Assembly (NCBI GenBank): GCA_023432405.1
Contig: JAEYUQ010000001.1
Location: 24,396 to 88,395, forward strand
DNA: 64,000 nucleotides
Direction: 5' to 3'
From: Actinomycetes bacterium
GTDB taxonomy: Bacteria > Actinomycetota > Actinomycetes > Mycobacteriales > Mycobacteriaceae
Shown here: positions 9,690 to 18,444 of the stretch, one piece after another
Numbering within the stretch: the first letter of the stretch is position 1
Layout: every line of letters begins with the position of its first letter
Program-made: the position numbers and the translations under genes
Notes under the pieces: generated by a model
Database searches by the model: none
What the model was told of the DNA's origin: nothing
What the model saw: only the letters and a program-made list of their open reading frames with translations

Positions 9690-10832
9690 ATGCCTTCTGA
9701 TGTTGGGATGCCCTCGGAGATGTCGCTGTACTTCGACCACGCCGCCACCACACCCATGCGGGAGGTGGCTATTGAGACGTGGACGCGCTACGCATCACAG
9801 CTCAATCCTGGGGGACAATATCGGGCAGGGCGTCAGGCACGCAGTGTCCTTGACGACGCCCGTGAATCCATCGCGGAGTGTCTGGGCGCAGACCCCATCG
9901 AAGTGATCTTCACTTCCTCAGGCACCGAGGCCGACAACCTCGCTGTTGCTGGTTTGTATGCAGCTTCTCCACATCGACGAGTGGTGACCTCTCCCATTGA
10001 ACATCCAGCAGTGCTGGAGACAGTGCGTGCCTTGGATGCTGAGGTGGAGTATTTCCCGGTCACTCATCATGGGGTGGTTGGTGATGTTTCTGTGGCGAGC
10101 GCCCCTGCTGCCGTGGTCACGTGTATGTGGGCAAATAATGAAACGGGTGCCATTCAGCCGGTAGAGGACATTATTGCGGCTGCTGGGGAGAACCCGGTTC
10201 ACATTGACGCAGTGCAGGTTGTGGGGCATCGGCCAGTGGATTTTCATGCTCTTGGAGCAACCACCCTAGCTGCAAGTGCCCATAAGTTCGGAGGGCCTCG
10301 GGGAAGCGGTATTTTATTAGCGCGCCGCAGCCCGGCACCTGCTCCTATCCTTCGTGGTGGGGGACAGGAACGTGGAATCCGCTCTGGAACGGTGGATGTG
10401 GCCAGTGCGGCTGCCACCGCAGCTGCTCTCCGTGAGGCTGTATCCGAGATAGAAGAGGAAACACGCCGTCTCCGAGGTCTCCGCGATGAGGTGATTTCTG
10501 CGGTGACCGCTCAGATCCCTGACGTACTGGTCCACACTTGGGAACCCGCTTTACCAGGGCACGCTCACTTTTCCTTTCCTGGCGCCGAGGGAGATTCTCT
10601 CATCATGCTCCTCGATGCTGCTGGGATTGCCGCCGCCACGGGTTCTGCGTGTTCCAATGGCGTGAACCGTGCTAGTCACGTCTTGTTATCGATGGGAGTA
10701 TCTGAGAGAGATGCCCGCTGTGCACTGCGCTTGACCTTGGGGCGCACAACTACGCAGAAAGACGTGGAAGATCTCTTGAGAGTTCTTCCTGGCATAGTTG
10801 CACAGGCGCGCCAGGCAGGAATGGCTCTGTAA
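9690..10832 (+). CDS. Cysteine desulfurase (NifS/IscS family)
   Basis: A PLP enzyme that takes sulfur from cysteine to form an enzyme persulfide. The PLP lysine is in SAHKFGGPRGSGIL near residue 200, the catalytic cysteine is in ATGSACSNG, and the N-terminal YFDHAATTPM and HIDAVQVVGH motifs are typical. The open frame begins directly after the etfA stop. The family usually starts at the equivalent of MSLYFDHAATTPM, which is ATG 9720, so that start is a serious alternative. mnmA follows after 48 bp, making tRNA thiolation a likely use. No iscU, iscR or suf genes are nearby. Confidence 0.9.
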   Translation: MPSDVGMPSEMSLYFDHAATTPMREVAIETWTRYASQLNPGGQYRAGRQARSVLDDARESIAECLGADPIEVIFTSSGTEADNLAVAGLYAASPHRRVVTSPIEHPAVLETVRALDAEVEYFPVTHHGVVGDVSVASAPAAVVTCMWANNETGAIQPVEDIIAAAGENPVHIDAVQVVGHRPVDFHALGATTLAASAHKFGGPRGSGILLARRSPAPAPILRGGGQERGIRSGTVDVASAAATAAALREAVSEIEEETRRLRGLRDEVISAVTAQIPDVLVHTWEPALPGHAHFSFPGAEGDSLIMLLDAAGIAAATGSACSNGVNRASHVLLSMGVSERDARCALRLTLGRTTTQKDVEDLLRVLPGIVAQARQAGMAL

Positions 10833-10867
10833 ACCCGCTGTGACGGACGGGAGGAGCCGTCTGCGTG

Positions 10868-10873
10868 TATTTT
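10868..10873 (+). promoter_or_regulatory. -10 element, leaderless mnmA
   Basis: TATTTT followed by 7 nt and the mnmA ATG, with no Shine-Dalgarno sequence. The spacing would place transcription start on the A of the start codon. Confidence 0.5.
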
Positions 10874-10880
10874 AGCGTCT

Positions 10881-11951
10881 ATGCGTGTTCTAGCGGCGAT
10901 GAGTGGTGGTGTTGATTCCTCTGTGGCGGCAGCTCGCGCTGTTGCGGCAGGTCATGAGGTAGTGGGTGTTCATCTTGCCCTCGCTCAAGACGCCGCTCAG
11001 GTGCGAAGCGGCTCACGTGGTTGCTGTTCCCTGGAGGATTCTGCTGATGCCCGCAGAGTCTGTGACAAGCTAGGTATCCCGTTTTATGTCTGGGATTTTT
11101 CCGATCGCTTCAAGGAAGAAGTCATCGATGATTTCATCCACTCCTACGAGAGAGGTGAAACCCCCAACCCTTGTCTGCGGTGTAATGAGAAAATCAAGTT
11201 TGCTGCCCTGCTGGACCGCGGTTTAGCCCTGGGGTTTGATGCTGTGGCCACCGGCCACTACGCCCGCATTTCTCCCGAAGGCTACCTCCTGCGTGGGCGT
11301 GATCCGAAGAAAGATCAGTCCTATGTTTTGGGGGTGCTTACCAAGCGCGAGATTGATCACTGTCTCTTTCCCGTAGGGGATACTCCCAAGCCAGAGGTGC
11401 GCAAAGAAGCAGCCTCCTACGGTTTTTCCACCGCCAACAAACCAGACTCCTACGACATTTGCTTCATTCCCGATGGGAATACCAAGAAGTTCTTGGGCGC
11501 TAACATTGGGTTGCGCCCAGGTCTGGTCAAAGATCAGGACGGTACAGTGTTGAGAGAACACGACGCCACCTATGGCTTCACTATTGGGCAGCGTAAAGGG
11601 TTGGATATTAGGGTTCCTGCTGCTGATGGCCAGCCGCGCTACGTTACCTCTATCGACGCCGCCCATAACACCGTGGTGGTGGGTTCTCGGGAGGATTTGA
11701 GTGTCTCCGAAATCCATGCGGATCGCTTAAAGCACCTCCACCCAGCGATGTCCGGTGAGCTGGACTGCGAAGTACAGGTTCGCGCTCACGGAGGATTGGC
11801 TCGCTGCCATGCTGTTGTAGATCGGGAGAATGACCACATGACTCTCAGATTGACGAAGCCTTTGCAGGGAGTAGCTCCAGGTCAGGCCGCAGTTCTGTAT
11901 GACGGTGAGACTGTTCTCGGCTCAGGGACTATCTGTAGCACGCGCCGCTAG
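10881..11951 (+). CDS. mnmA: tRNA-specific 2-thiouridylase
   Basis: MnmA activates U34 of Lys, Glu and Gln tRNAs with ATP and inserts sulfur. The 356-residue protein has the PP-loop SGGVDSS (8-14), the catalytic cysteine pair C101 (TPNPCLRCNEKIKF) and C194 (SYDICFIPDGN), and the expected C-terminal beta-barrel. Sulfur plausibly comes from the desulfurase encoded just upstream. It may have its own leaderless promoter. It ends 8 bp from the convergent exonuclease gene. Confidence 0.95.
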   Translation: MRVLAAMSGGVDSSVAAARAVAAGHEVVGVHLALAQDAAQVRSGSRGCCSLEDSADARRVCDKLGIPFYVWDFSDRFKEEVIDDFIHSYERGETPNPCLRCNEKIKFAALLDRGLALGFDAVATGHYARISPEGYLLRGRDPKKDQSYVLGVLTKREIDHCLFPVGDTPKPEVRKEAASYGFSTANKPDSYDICFIPDGNTKKFLGANIGLRPGLVKDQDGTVLREHDATYGFTIGQRKGLDIRVPAADGQPRYVTSIDAAHNTVVVGSREDLSVSEIHADRLKHLHPAMSGELDCEVQVRAHGGLARCHAVVDRENDHMTLRLTKPLQGVAPGQAAVLYDGETVLGSGTICSTRR

Positions 11952-11959
11952 AATCTCAG

Positions 11960-12646
11960 CTAAGAGTTTTCTGGAACGCTCTGCAGTGGCCACTCCTTGT
12001 TGAGCGGCGCTTTCAGCCTATTAGTTTTCTTAAAATACTCCTCTCGGCTGTTTTCCAGCTCGTTGTACCAGACTGCCTGATCTACCATGAGTTGATCGGC
12101 ATCAGTAGCAGTGAGATAGGGCCATTCATGGGCCTGTTTCCAGGCAATACGGGCTGCTGCAAGAGCATCTGAAGAAGCATTGTGGGCGTTATCCAAAGCA
12201 ATGCCATAAAGTTCCGAGAGGCTCTGGAGAGTGCGGCGCTGCTTTCGCTTATGAACAAAGTGTCGGTCTAGAAGAAGTGGGTCTATTACGAGGCCGTCTA
12301 CTGTGAAAGACGGTTCCAGACTTCTCAGGACTGTTAGGTCATAGGGTGCGTTGAAAACAATGAGTGCATAATCCTCGGCCCAGGCTTTTCGGATTGCGTC
12401 AATAGTGTGTGCCAGAACCTCTTCCATCGGTGCCCCATGCTCACGGGCGTACTGTGTGCTAATGCCGTGTACGGCTTGAGCTTGCTGGGGAATGTCCACT
12501 CCAGGATCGGCTAATAGTTCGTTATGTTGCACATCACTGCCATCAATGGTGAGCAGGGCAGCAGTGACAATTCTGGCTGTGTGAGGATTGACGCCTGTGG
12601 TTTCCAGATCGAAAGACATCACGTGAGTGGGGTTGAAAGTTGTCAT
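11960..12646 (-). CDS. DEDDh 3'-5' exonuclease (DnaQ-like)
   Basis: A 228-residue exonuclease domain with all acidic motifs: SFDLETTG (Exo I), FNAPYDLTVL (Exo II) and HNASSDALAAA (Exo III, DEDDh type). It resembles the stand-alone epsilon-like exonucleases of actinobacteria. Whether it acts in proofreading, repair or RNA decay is open. The ATG has no Shine-Dalgarno sequence but lies 7 nt after a TAGAGT box, so it is probably leaderless. It diverges from ligA, with starts 55 bp apart. Confidence 0.85.
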   Translation of the reverse strand: MTTFNPTHVMSFDLETTGVNPHTARIVTAALLTIDGSDVQHNELLADPGVDIPQQAQAVHGISTQYAREHGAPMEEVLAHTIDAIRKAWAEDYALIVFNAPYDLTVLRSLEPSFTVDGLVIDPLLLDRHFVHKRKQRRTLQSLSELYGIALDNAHNASSDALAAARIAWKQAHEWPYLTATDADQLMVDQAVWYNELENSREEYFKKTNRLKAPLNKEWPLQSVPENS

Positions 12647-12653
12647 AGTGCTG

Positions 12654-12659
12654 ACTCTA
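12654..12659 (-). promoter_or_regulatory. -10 element, leaderless exonuclease gene
   Basis: On the minus strand this reads TAGAGT, seven bases before the ATG at 12646, with no ribosome binding site in between. Confidence 0.5.
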
Positions 12660-12701
12660 GCCGGAGGCTTCGCACTACCCTTGTTAAACGTGAAGGCACA
12701 T

Positions 12702-14708
12702 GTGACCCCTCAATGGGAACAGGAATGGGAGAGCCTTGCTGCTGAGGTTCGCAGGCATAGGCAGCTGTATTTCAATGGCACCCCAGCTATCTCGGATGCT
12801 GAGTTTGATACCCTCTTTCAGCGTTTAGAGCGTCTAGAGAATGCCCACCCAGAGCTTGTCAGGACAGATAGTCCTACTCAGCAGGTAGGAGCTCCTGTCA
12901 GCTTTGATTCGGTGAGGCACCCGGAGCGGATGTTATCCCTGGATAACGTTTTTAATGAGGAAGAACTGAGAGCCTGGCTTGCTCGAACTCCAGCCAAGCA
13001 GTACATCACTGAATTGAAGATTGATGGGCTTTCCATTGATCTGATTTATCGCAATGGAATACTTGTTCGTGCCGCTACCCGCGGAGATGGCAGTGAAGGG
13101 GAGGACATCACGGCTAATGCGCGGGTCATCCAGGATATTCCAGAGACCTTGCATGGCAGTGATATTCCGTCGATGCTGGAAGTGCGCGGAGAGGTTTATA
13201 TTGCTGTGGCAGATTTTTCTGCGGTGAACCAGGCACGGCAAGAAGCAGGAGGAAAACCCTTCGCTAATCCCCGCAACGCGGCTGCCGGGTCACTGCGCCA
13301 CAAGAATCCACAGGAGGTTAAGAGGCGTCGTCTGCGTATGATCTGCCACGGAATAGGGGCTGTAGAGGGGCGTGACTTTTCAACCCAATCCGAGGTCTAT
13401 GAGGCCTTCTCTCGCTGGGGTTTACCTCTGTCACCTTTCAATAAAGTAGTGACAACTCCTGATGAGGTGGTGGCTCAGATGAAGTATTGGGGAGCTCACC
13501 GTCACGATGCCGCTTATGAGATGGATGGTTTCGTTATCAAGGTCAATGACCTCTCCCAGCAACAGCAGCTTGGTGCCACAAGTCGCGCCCCTAGGTGGGC
13601 AATTGCTTATAAATATCCGCCTGAGGAAGTGATGACCACCCTCCTGGATATTCGTGTGGGAGTGGGACGCACCGGACGGGTTACGCCCTTTGCTGTGATG
13701 AAGCCGGTGACTGTGGCCGGGTCCACAGTGTCCCTGGCTACCCTCCATAATCAAACAGAGGTTCGCAGGAAAGGTGTGCTCATCGGGGATACCGTGGTTC
13801 TTCGCAAAGCCGGTGAGGTGATTCCTGAAGTCCTCGGGCCTATTGTTGAGGAGAGGGACGGCACCGAATTTCCCTTTATTTTTCCCACCTATTGCCCTTT
13901 GTGCGGTACTCGTCTAGCGCCAGCCAAAGCCGAGGATGCAGACTGGCGCTGCCCCAATACGAGGTCGTGTTCAGGTCAGCTCTCTGCTCGTTTAACCTAT
14001 CTGGCTGGTCGAGGAGCCTTTGACATTGAAGCCCTGGGAGAGCGTGGGGCTGAAGATCTCATACGCTGCGGTGTACTTCGCGATGAGAGCGAGCTTTTTG
14101 ATATTACGGCAGAAGATCTCGAAAAAACTCGCACCTACACCACGAAATCTCACAGACTGAATGCCACTGGGAAAAAACTCCTTGCCAATCTTGAGGTTGC
14201 CAAGAAGGCAGAGTTTTGGCGAGTGCTTGTGGCGTTGTCTATCCGTCACGTGGGCCCCACAGCGGCCCGGGCACTGGCCAGCACTTTTGGTTCAATGGAT
14301 GCTCTTCGTGCTGCTCACCCTGAGGACATTGCTCGCACAGAAGGAGTGGGAGACACCATCGCTGATTCTCTCACCGAATGGTTTGAGGTGGACTGGCACC
14401 GCGCGATCGTCGATAAGTGGGCGAATGCAGGCGTAACTATGGCCGTAGACGTGAACGATTCATCCCCACAAACCCTTGCCGGAACAACGGTGGTGGTAAC
14501 TGGCACCCTGGAAAAGTATTCTCGTGATGCTGCGAAGGAGGCTATTGTCAGCCGAGGTGGGAAAGCAGCGGGTTCTGTATCTAAGAAGACGGATTACGTG
14601 GTGGTAGGGGAAAACGCAGGCTCTAAGGAGAAGAAAGCTCGAGATTTAGGCATTCGGATTCTCTCCGAGGCGGAATTTGAGCAGCTCCTGGCCGGAAAAC
14701 TGGATTAG
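12702..14708 (+). CDS. ligA: NAD-dependent DNA ligase
   Basis: LigA seals nicks in replication and repair using NAD+. The 668-residue product has domain Ia, the adenylated lysine K106 in ELKIDG, an OB fold, a four-cysteine zinc finger (CPLCGTRL ... WRCPNTRSCSG), helix-hairpin-helix repeats (GVGDTIADSL) and a C-terminal BRCT domain (GTTVVVTGTLEKYSRDAA). I chose GTG 12702 because GAAGG precedes it by 5 bases. The frame is open back to 12627, but that part lies antisense to the exonuclease gene and is not ligase-like. Confidence 0.95.
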   Translation: MTPQWEQEWESLAAEVRRHRQLYFNGTPAISDAEFDTLFQRLERLENAHPELVRTDSPTQQVGAPVSFDSVRHPERMLSLDNVFNEEELRAWLARTPAKQYITELKIDGLSIDLIYRNGILVRAATRGDGSEGEDITANARVIQDIPETLHGSDIPSMLEVRGEVYIAVADFSAVNQARQEAGGKPFANPRNAAAGSLRHKNPQEVKRRRLRMICHGIGAVEGRDFSTQSEVYEAFSRWGLPLSPFNKVVTTPDEVVAQMKYWGAHRHDAAYEMDGFVIKVNDLSQQQQLGATSRAPRWAIAYKYPPEEVMTTLLDIRVGVGRTGRVTPFAVMKPVTVAGSTVSLATLHNQTEVRRKGVLIGDTVVLRKAGEVIPEVLGPIVEERDGTEFPFIFPTYCPLCGTRLAPAKAEDADWRCPNTRSCSGQLSARLTYLAGRGAFDIEALGERGAEDLIRCGVLRDESELFDITAEDLEKTRTYTTKSHRLNATGKKLLANLEVAKKAEFWRVLVALSIRHVGPTAARALASTFGSMDALRAAHPEDIARTEGVGDTIADSLTEWFEVDWHRAIVDKWANAGVTMAVDVNDSSPQTLAGTTVVVTGTLEKYSRDAAKEAIVSRGGKAAGSVSKKTDYVVVGENAGSKEKKARDLGIRILSEAEFEQLLAGKLD

Positions 14709-14738
14709 CCCTCAACTCCACAGGGATAAAGCCCTCAC

Positions 14739-14752
14739 CCACATCTGTGTGG
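14739..14752. terminator. Weak hairpin between convergent ligA and ACT gene
   Basis: CCACA-TCTG-TGTGG in the 70-bp gap between two convergent stops. There is no real T-tract, so it is only a possible bidirectional terminator. Confidence 0.3.
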
Positions 14753-14778
14753 CTTGTGATGAGCTTTTCCCGCTCCTA

Positions 14779-15444
14779 TCACGAGGCCAGGACAGCCCCA
14801 ATAATGGTGCCGAGATTTCCTAGGTGCTTGATTTCTGCGCCAAGGAAGGAAGGGCCTCCCACACGCCCCAAGACGAGAATCATGGATGTGCCGGCCAAAG
14901 GTGCGGCTGCCAAAGCGGTGTCCAAGAGTGCCCAGGACTCCGGCACCCAGGATTCTTCTTCAGGGTCGATTGCTCTGGCGGAAACAACAGGGATTCCCTG
15001 TGGGCTAGAACCGTCATCCTCGGGAGCGGAATCGGAGGCCGCAACCCGATGGACTGTTCCCTCCACGCTGATCACAATTGCCCAATTAGCAGATAAAGAC
15101 TTGGGAATCACCGTGACCAAGGCGTTGAGGGCGGCTGTTGGATTCTTCTTGTGCTCTGCCACAGCTGCCAGCATGGCCACTTGTCCTCGTCTATCCACCG
15201 TGCCAGCATAGGGGCGGATGGAATCTACCAGGACACCCTCTACGGATTCGGCAGCAGTAATGAGAGTTTCGGCTAAGGTTCCCGGTGGCAAAGCAACCAC
15301 GATGTCATCAGTGACAGTTCCAGTGATGTCGGACTCAATGACGTCTACGGATTGAATATCCGCATTCATAACACCGAGAGCTTCGGCCAACAGCGCCAGG
15401 GAGCCTGGGCGATCCGGCAGTTGTACGCGCATGAGGAAAGACAT
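14779..15444 (-). CDS. ACT domain-containing protein
   Basis: The first 75 residues form an ACT domain (MRVQLPDRPGSLALLAEALG ... DIQSVDVIE), a fold that often binds amino acids. The remainder (221 residues in total) has no motif I recognise, and no catalytic domain is attached, so a regulatory role is inferred. I chose ATG 15444 because the ACT domain begins there and AGAGAAG lies upstream; the open frame to 15528 adds no family-like sequence. An ACT protein between ligA and gatC is the arrangement in mycobacteria (Rv3013 region). Confidence 0.8.
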   Translation of the reverse strand: MSFLMRVQLPDRPGSLALLAEALGVMNADIQSVDVIESDITGTVTDDIVVALPPGTLAETLITAAESVEGVLVDSIRPYAGTVDRRGQVAMLAAVAEHKKNPTAALNALVTVIPKSLSANWAIVISVEGTVHRVAASDSAPEDDGSSPQGIPVVSARAIDPEEESWVPESWALLDTALAAAPLAGTSMILVLGRVGGPSFLGAEIKHLGNLGTIIGAVLAS

Positions 15445-15620
15445 GGTTGTAGCTTCTCTCTGAGGAAAGTCTTGGGACACTGTAAGGACACCAGGATAGT
15501 GGACACAATGCTTGGCGAGGGGAAACACACTGGGAGGATCTCGGACTACTTTCAGACAGCCCCTCTGTTAGCGGTAGGATGTCCGGGGATAGTAATACCG
15601 ATAGCGAACGAGGATTGACT

Positions 15621-15920
15621 GTGTCAGAAATTTCTCGCGATGAGGTTGAACACATCGCCAAGCTTGCGCGGTTAGCGCTGAAACCAGAAGAGTTGGATCA
15701 GCTGGCCGTTCAGATTGACGGAATTGTTGCCAATGTGTCACGGGTCCAAGAAGTGGCTGCTGAGGGGATTGTTCCCATGAGCCATCCGCATTCCATTGAG
15801 ACTCCCATGCGTGACGATGAGGTTCATGAGTCCCTCCCCGTGGAGGCTGCTTTGAATCAGGCTCCTGCAGCGGAAGACCAGCGCTTTGTAGTTCCACAGA
15901 TTTTGGGGGAAAGCAACTAG
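15621..15920 (+). CDS. gatC: Glu-tRNA(Gln)/Asp-tRNA(Asn) amidotransferase subunit C
   Basis: GatC is the small scaffold subunit of GatCAB, which amidates mischarged Glu-tRNA(Gln) or Asp-tRNA(Asn). The N-terminus SEISRDEVEHIAKLARLAL is the family signature. I chose GTG 15621, preceded by GAGGA at 7-base spacing, giving the usual length of about 99 residues; an in-frame ATG at 15579 would add 14 residues. The stop TAG is immediately followed by the gatA ATG. No separate glnS is in the window, consistent with the amidation route to Gln-tRNA. Confidence 0.92.
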   Translation: MSEISRDEVEHIAKLARLALKPEELDQLAVQIDGIVANVSRVQEVAAEGIVPMSHPHSIETPMRDDEVHESLPVEAALNQAPAAEDQRFVVPQILGESN

Positions 15921-17408
15921 ATGACTACCCAGTACACCGTTCCTGAATCAGGTTTGACATCGCTGAGTGCTGCCGAGCTTGCCGAAAAAATTCATAGCCG
16001 TGAGGTCTCCTCACGAGAGGTTACTCAAGCGCATCTGGATCGTATTTCCGAGGTTGACGACACGATTCACGCATTCTTGCATGTGGGAGCTGAGGCTGCT
16101 TTGGCAGCTGCAGATCAGGTGGATAAAAGCCTGGACGCTGGGGAGGCCCCAGCATCACCCCTGGCGGGTGTACCGCTGGCTTTGAAGGATCTGTTTACCA
16201 CAACAGATGCCCCCACCACCGCGGCATCCAAGATGCTGGAGGGCTATATGAGCCCTTACGACGCTACTGTCACCAAGAAAATTCGAGCTGCTGGCATTCC
16301 TATTCTGGGGAAAACCAACCTCGATGAGTTTGCTATGGGCTCCTCCACCGAGAACTCCGCCTTTGGCCCCACACGCAATCCCTACAATGTGGATCTGACT
16401 GCGGGTGGTTCAGGGGGAGGCTCCGCAGCGGCGTTAGCCTCAGGTGAAGCTCCGCTGGCCATCGGTACAGACACTGGTGGATCTATTCGCCAGCCCGCAG
16501 CCTTGACGTCCACTGTTGGGGTGAAACCAACCTATGGGACAGTATCGCGTTACGGCCTTATTGCCTGCGCGTCCTCGTTGGATCAGGGTGGCCCCACGGG
16601 CCGAACAGTCATGGATACCGCATTGCTTCATGAAGTCATTGCCGGATATGACCCGATGGATGCCACCTCAGTAAACCGACCAGTTGCACCCGTGGTGGCT
16701 GCGGCCAAGGAAGGCGCTCACGGAGATCTCTCCGGAATGCGCATAGGGGTTGTGAAACAGTTTGACAGAGAAGGCTACCAGCCAGGCGTCCTGGAACAGT
16801 TCCACAAGGGCGTCGATAAGCTCAAGGACGCTGGGGCACAGATTATCGAGGTAGATTGCCCCCACTTTGACGACGCCCTTCCTGCCTACTACTTGATTTT
16901 GCCCTGTGAGGTCTCCTCAAACCTGGCTCGTTTCGATGGGATGCGTTACGGGCACCGAGCCGGGGATGATGGGCATCATTCAGCCGCAGAGGTTATGTCC
17001 ATTTCTCGTGCTGAGGGATTCGGAGCCGAGGTGAAGCGTCGTATCATCGTGGGCACCTATGCGCTGTCCGTGGGCTACTACGACGCCTATTACCTTCAGG
17101 CACAGCGTGTGCGCACCCTGATAGCTCAAGACTTTGTGAAGGCTTACGAGAAGGTGGATGTTTTGGTGTCTCCGACCACTCCCACTACGGCCTTTGCCTT
17201 GGGGGAGAAAGTTAATGACCCCTTGGCAATGTATAACTTTGACCTGTGTACTTTGCCATTGAACCTGGCAGGCATGGCAGGAATGTCTGTGCCCGCAGGC
17301 CTAGCTTCCGACACCCATCTTCCGGTTGGACTACAGATTATGGCTCCTGCTTTCTGCGATGATCGCCTCTATCGCGTAGGCGCTGCCTTTGAGGTGGTGC
17401 GTGACTGA
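15921..17408 (+). CDS. gatA: GatCAB amidotransferase subunit A
   Basis: GatA is the amidase subunit that releases ammonia from glutamine. The Ser-cisSer-Lys triad is visible: Lys in PLALKDLF, and the glycine/serine-rich amidase signature GGSGGGSAAALASG followed by GTDTGGSIRQPA, which carries the nucleophile serine. The substrate-loop motif GSSTENSAFGPTRNPYN is also present. Length (495) is normal. The last base of its stop is the first base of the pfkA ATG (TGATG), so the two are translationally coupled. Confidence 0.95.
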   Translation: MTTQYTVPESGLTSLSAAELAEKIHSREVSSREVTQAHLDRISEVDDTIHAFLHVGAEAALAAADQVDKSLDAGEAPASPLAGVPLALKDLFTTTDAPTTAASKMLEGYMSPYDATVTKKIRAAGIPILGKTNLDEFAMGSSTENSAFGPTRNPYNVDLTAGGSGGGSAAALASGEAPLAIGTDTGGSIRQPAALTSTVGVKPTYGTVSRYGLIACASSLDQGGPTGRTVMDTALLHEVIAGYDPMDATSVNRPVAPVVAAAKEGAHGDLSGMRIGVVKQFDREGYQPGVLEQFHKGVDKLKDAGAQIIEVDCPHFDDALPAYYLILPCEVSSNLARFDGMRYGHRAGDDGHHSAAEVMSISRAEGFGAEVKRRIIVGTYALSVGYYDAYYLQAQRVRTLIAQDFVKAYEKVDVLVSPTTPTTAFALGEKVNDPLAMYNFDLCTLPLNLAGMAGMSVPAGLASDTHLPVGLQIMAPAFCDDRLYRVGAAFEVVRD

Positions 17409-18439
17409 TGCGACTAGCAACCCTTACCTCCGGCGGCGATTGCCCTGGACTCAACGCTGTTATCCGAGCTGTGGTGCGCACTGCCAGTGCAGAGTTCGGT
17501 TCTACCGTCATTGGCTATGAAGATGGCTGGGTGGGCTTAATGGAGGATAAGCGCACTCAGCTCTACGACGATGAAGACATTGATCGTATTCTCTTGCGGG
17601 GCGGCACTATTTTGGGCACCGGCCGCCTGCACCCGGACAAGTTCCGTGCTGGTCTGGACCAGATTAAGGAGAACCTTGACGACGCCGGTGTGGACGCCTT
17701 AATTCCTATTGGTGGGGAAGGCACGCTCAAGGGTGCCTTGTGGTTAGCCCAGAACGGTATCCCCGTGGTGGGAGTGCCCAAGACCATTGACAACGATGTG
17801 AATGGAACAGACGTTACTTTCGGTTTTGATACAGCAGTGTCCGTGGCCACTGATGCTATTGACCGCTTACACACCACTGCGGAGTCCCATAACCGCATTC
17901 TCATTGTGGAAGTGATGGGTAGGCACGTGGGCTGGATTGCCTTGCACGCTGGAATAGCCGGTGGCGCCCACTACACGCTGATTCCCGAAGTGCCTTTTGA
18001 TATTGCGGACGTGGCCAAGGCTATGGAACGCCGTTTCCAGATGGGGGAGAAGTACGGCATTATTTGTGTGGCCGAAGGAGCGTTGCCTATTGAGGGCACT
18101 ATGACTTATGCAGAAGGTGAAGTGGATCAGTTTGGTCACCAAACCTTCAATAACATTGGTCAGGCCGTTGCCAGCGAGATTAAGAATCGACTGGGATATG
18201 ACGTGCGTACCACGGTGTTAGGACATATTCAGCGCGGTGGCACTCCCACCGCCTATGACCGCGTACTTGCCACCCGATACGGTGTGCAAGCTGCACGAGC
18301 TGCCCATGAGGGGCAGTTCGGAAAGACAGTGGCGCTTCACGGCGACAGTATTGAATTGATTGATTTGGAAGATGCAGTGGGAACGTTGAAGCAGGTTCCA
18401 ATTGAACGCTATCGCACTGCTCAGGCGATGTTTGGGTGA
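17408..18439 (+). CDS. pfkA: 6-phosphofructokinase
   Basis: The enzyme phosphorylates fructose-6-phosphate in glycolysis. The 343-residue protein has the nucleotide loop GGDCPGLNAVIRAVV, the motif IGGEGTLKGA, the catalytic loop PKTIDNDVNGTD, the substrate motif VMGRHVGWIAL and HIQRGGTPTAYDR. The GGEGT variant is the actinobacterial form; whether ATP or PPi is the donor should not be assumed from this alone. It lies between gatA and gatB, overlapping both (TGATG and GTGA), an arrangement also seen in mycobacteria and corynebacteria. Confidence 0.93.
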   Translation: MRLATLTSGGDCPGLNAVIRAVVRTASAEFGSTVIGYEDGWVGLMEDKRTQLYDDEDIDRILLRGGTILGTGRLHPDKFRAGLDQIKENLDDAGVDALIPIGGEGTLKGALWLAQNGIPVVGVPKTIDNDVNGTDVTFGFDTAVSVATDAIDRLHTTAESHNRILIVEVMGRHVGWIALHAGIAGGAHYTLIPEVPFDIADVAKAMERRFQMGEKYGIICVAEGALPIEGTMTYAEGEVDQFGHQTFNNIGQAVASEIKNRLGYDVRTTVLGHIQRGGTPTAYDRVLATRYGVQAARAAHEGQFGKTVALHGDSIELIDLEDAVGTLKQVPIERYRTAQAMFG

Positions 18440-18444
18440 TTCTT

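Noticed and set aside
12627..12701. Hydrophobic N-terminal extension of LigA, looking like a signal peptide
   Set aside because: LigA is cytoplasmic; the segment overlaps the divergent exonuclease start and GTG 12702 has a good ribosome binding site.
15579..15620. 14-residue extension of GatC
   Set aside because: GTG 15621 matches the family start and has GAGGA upstream; the ATG at 15579 has a weak context.
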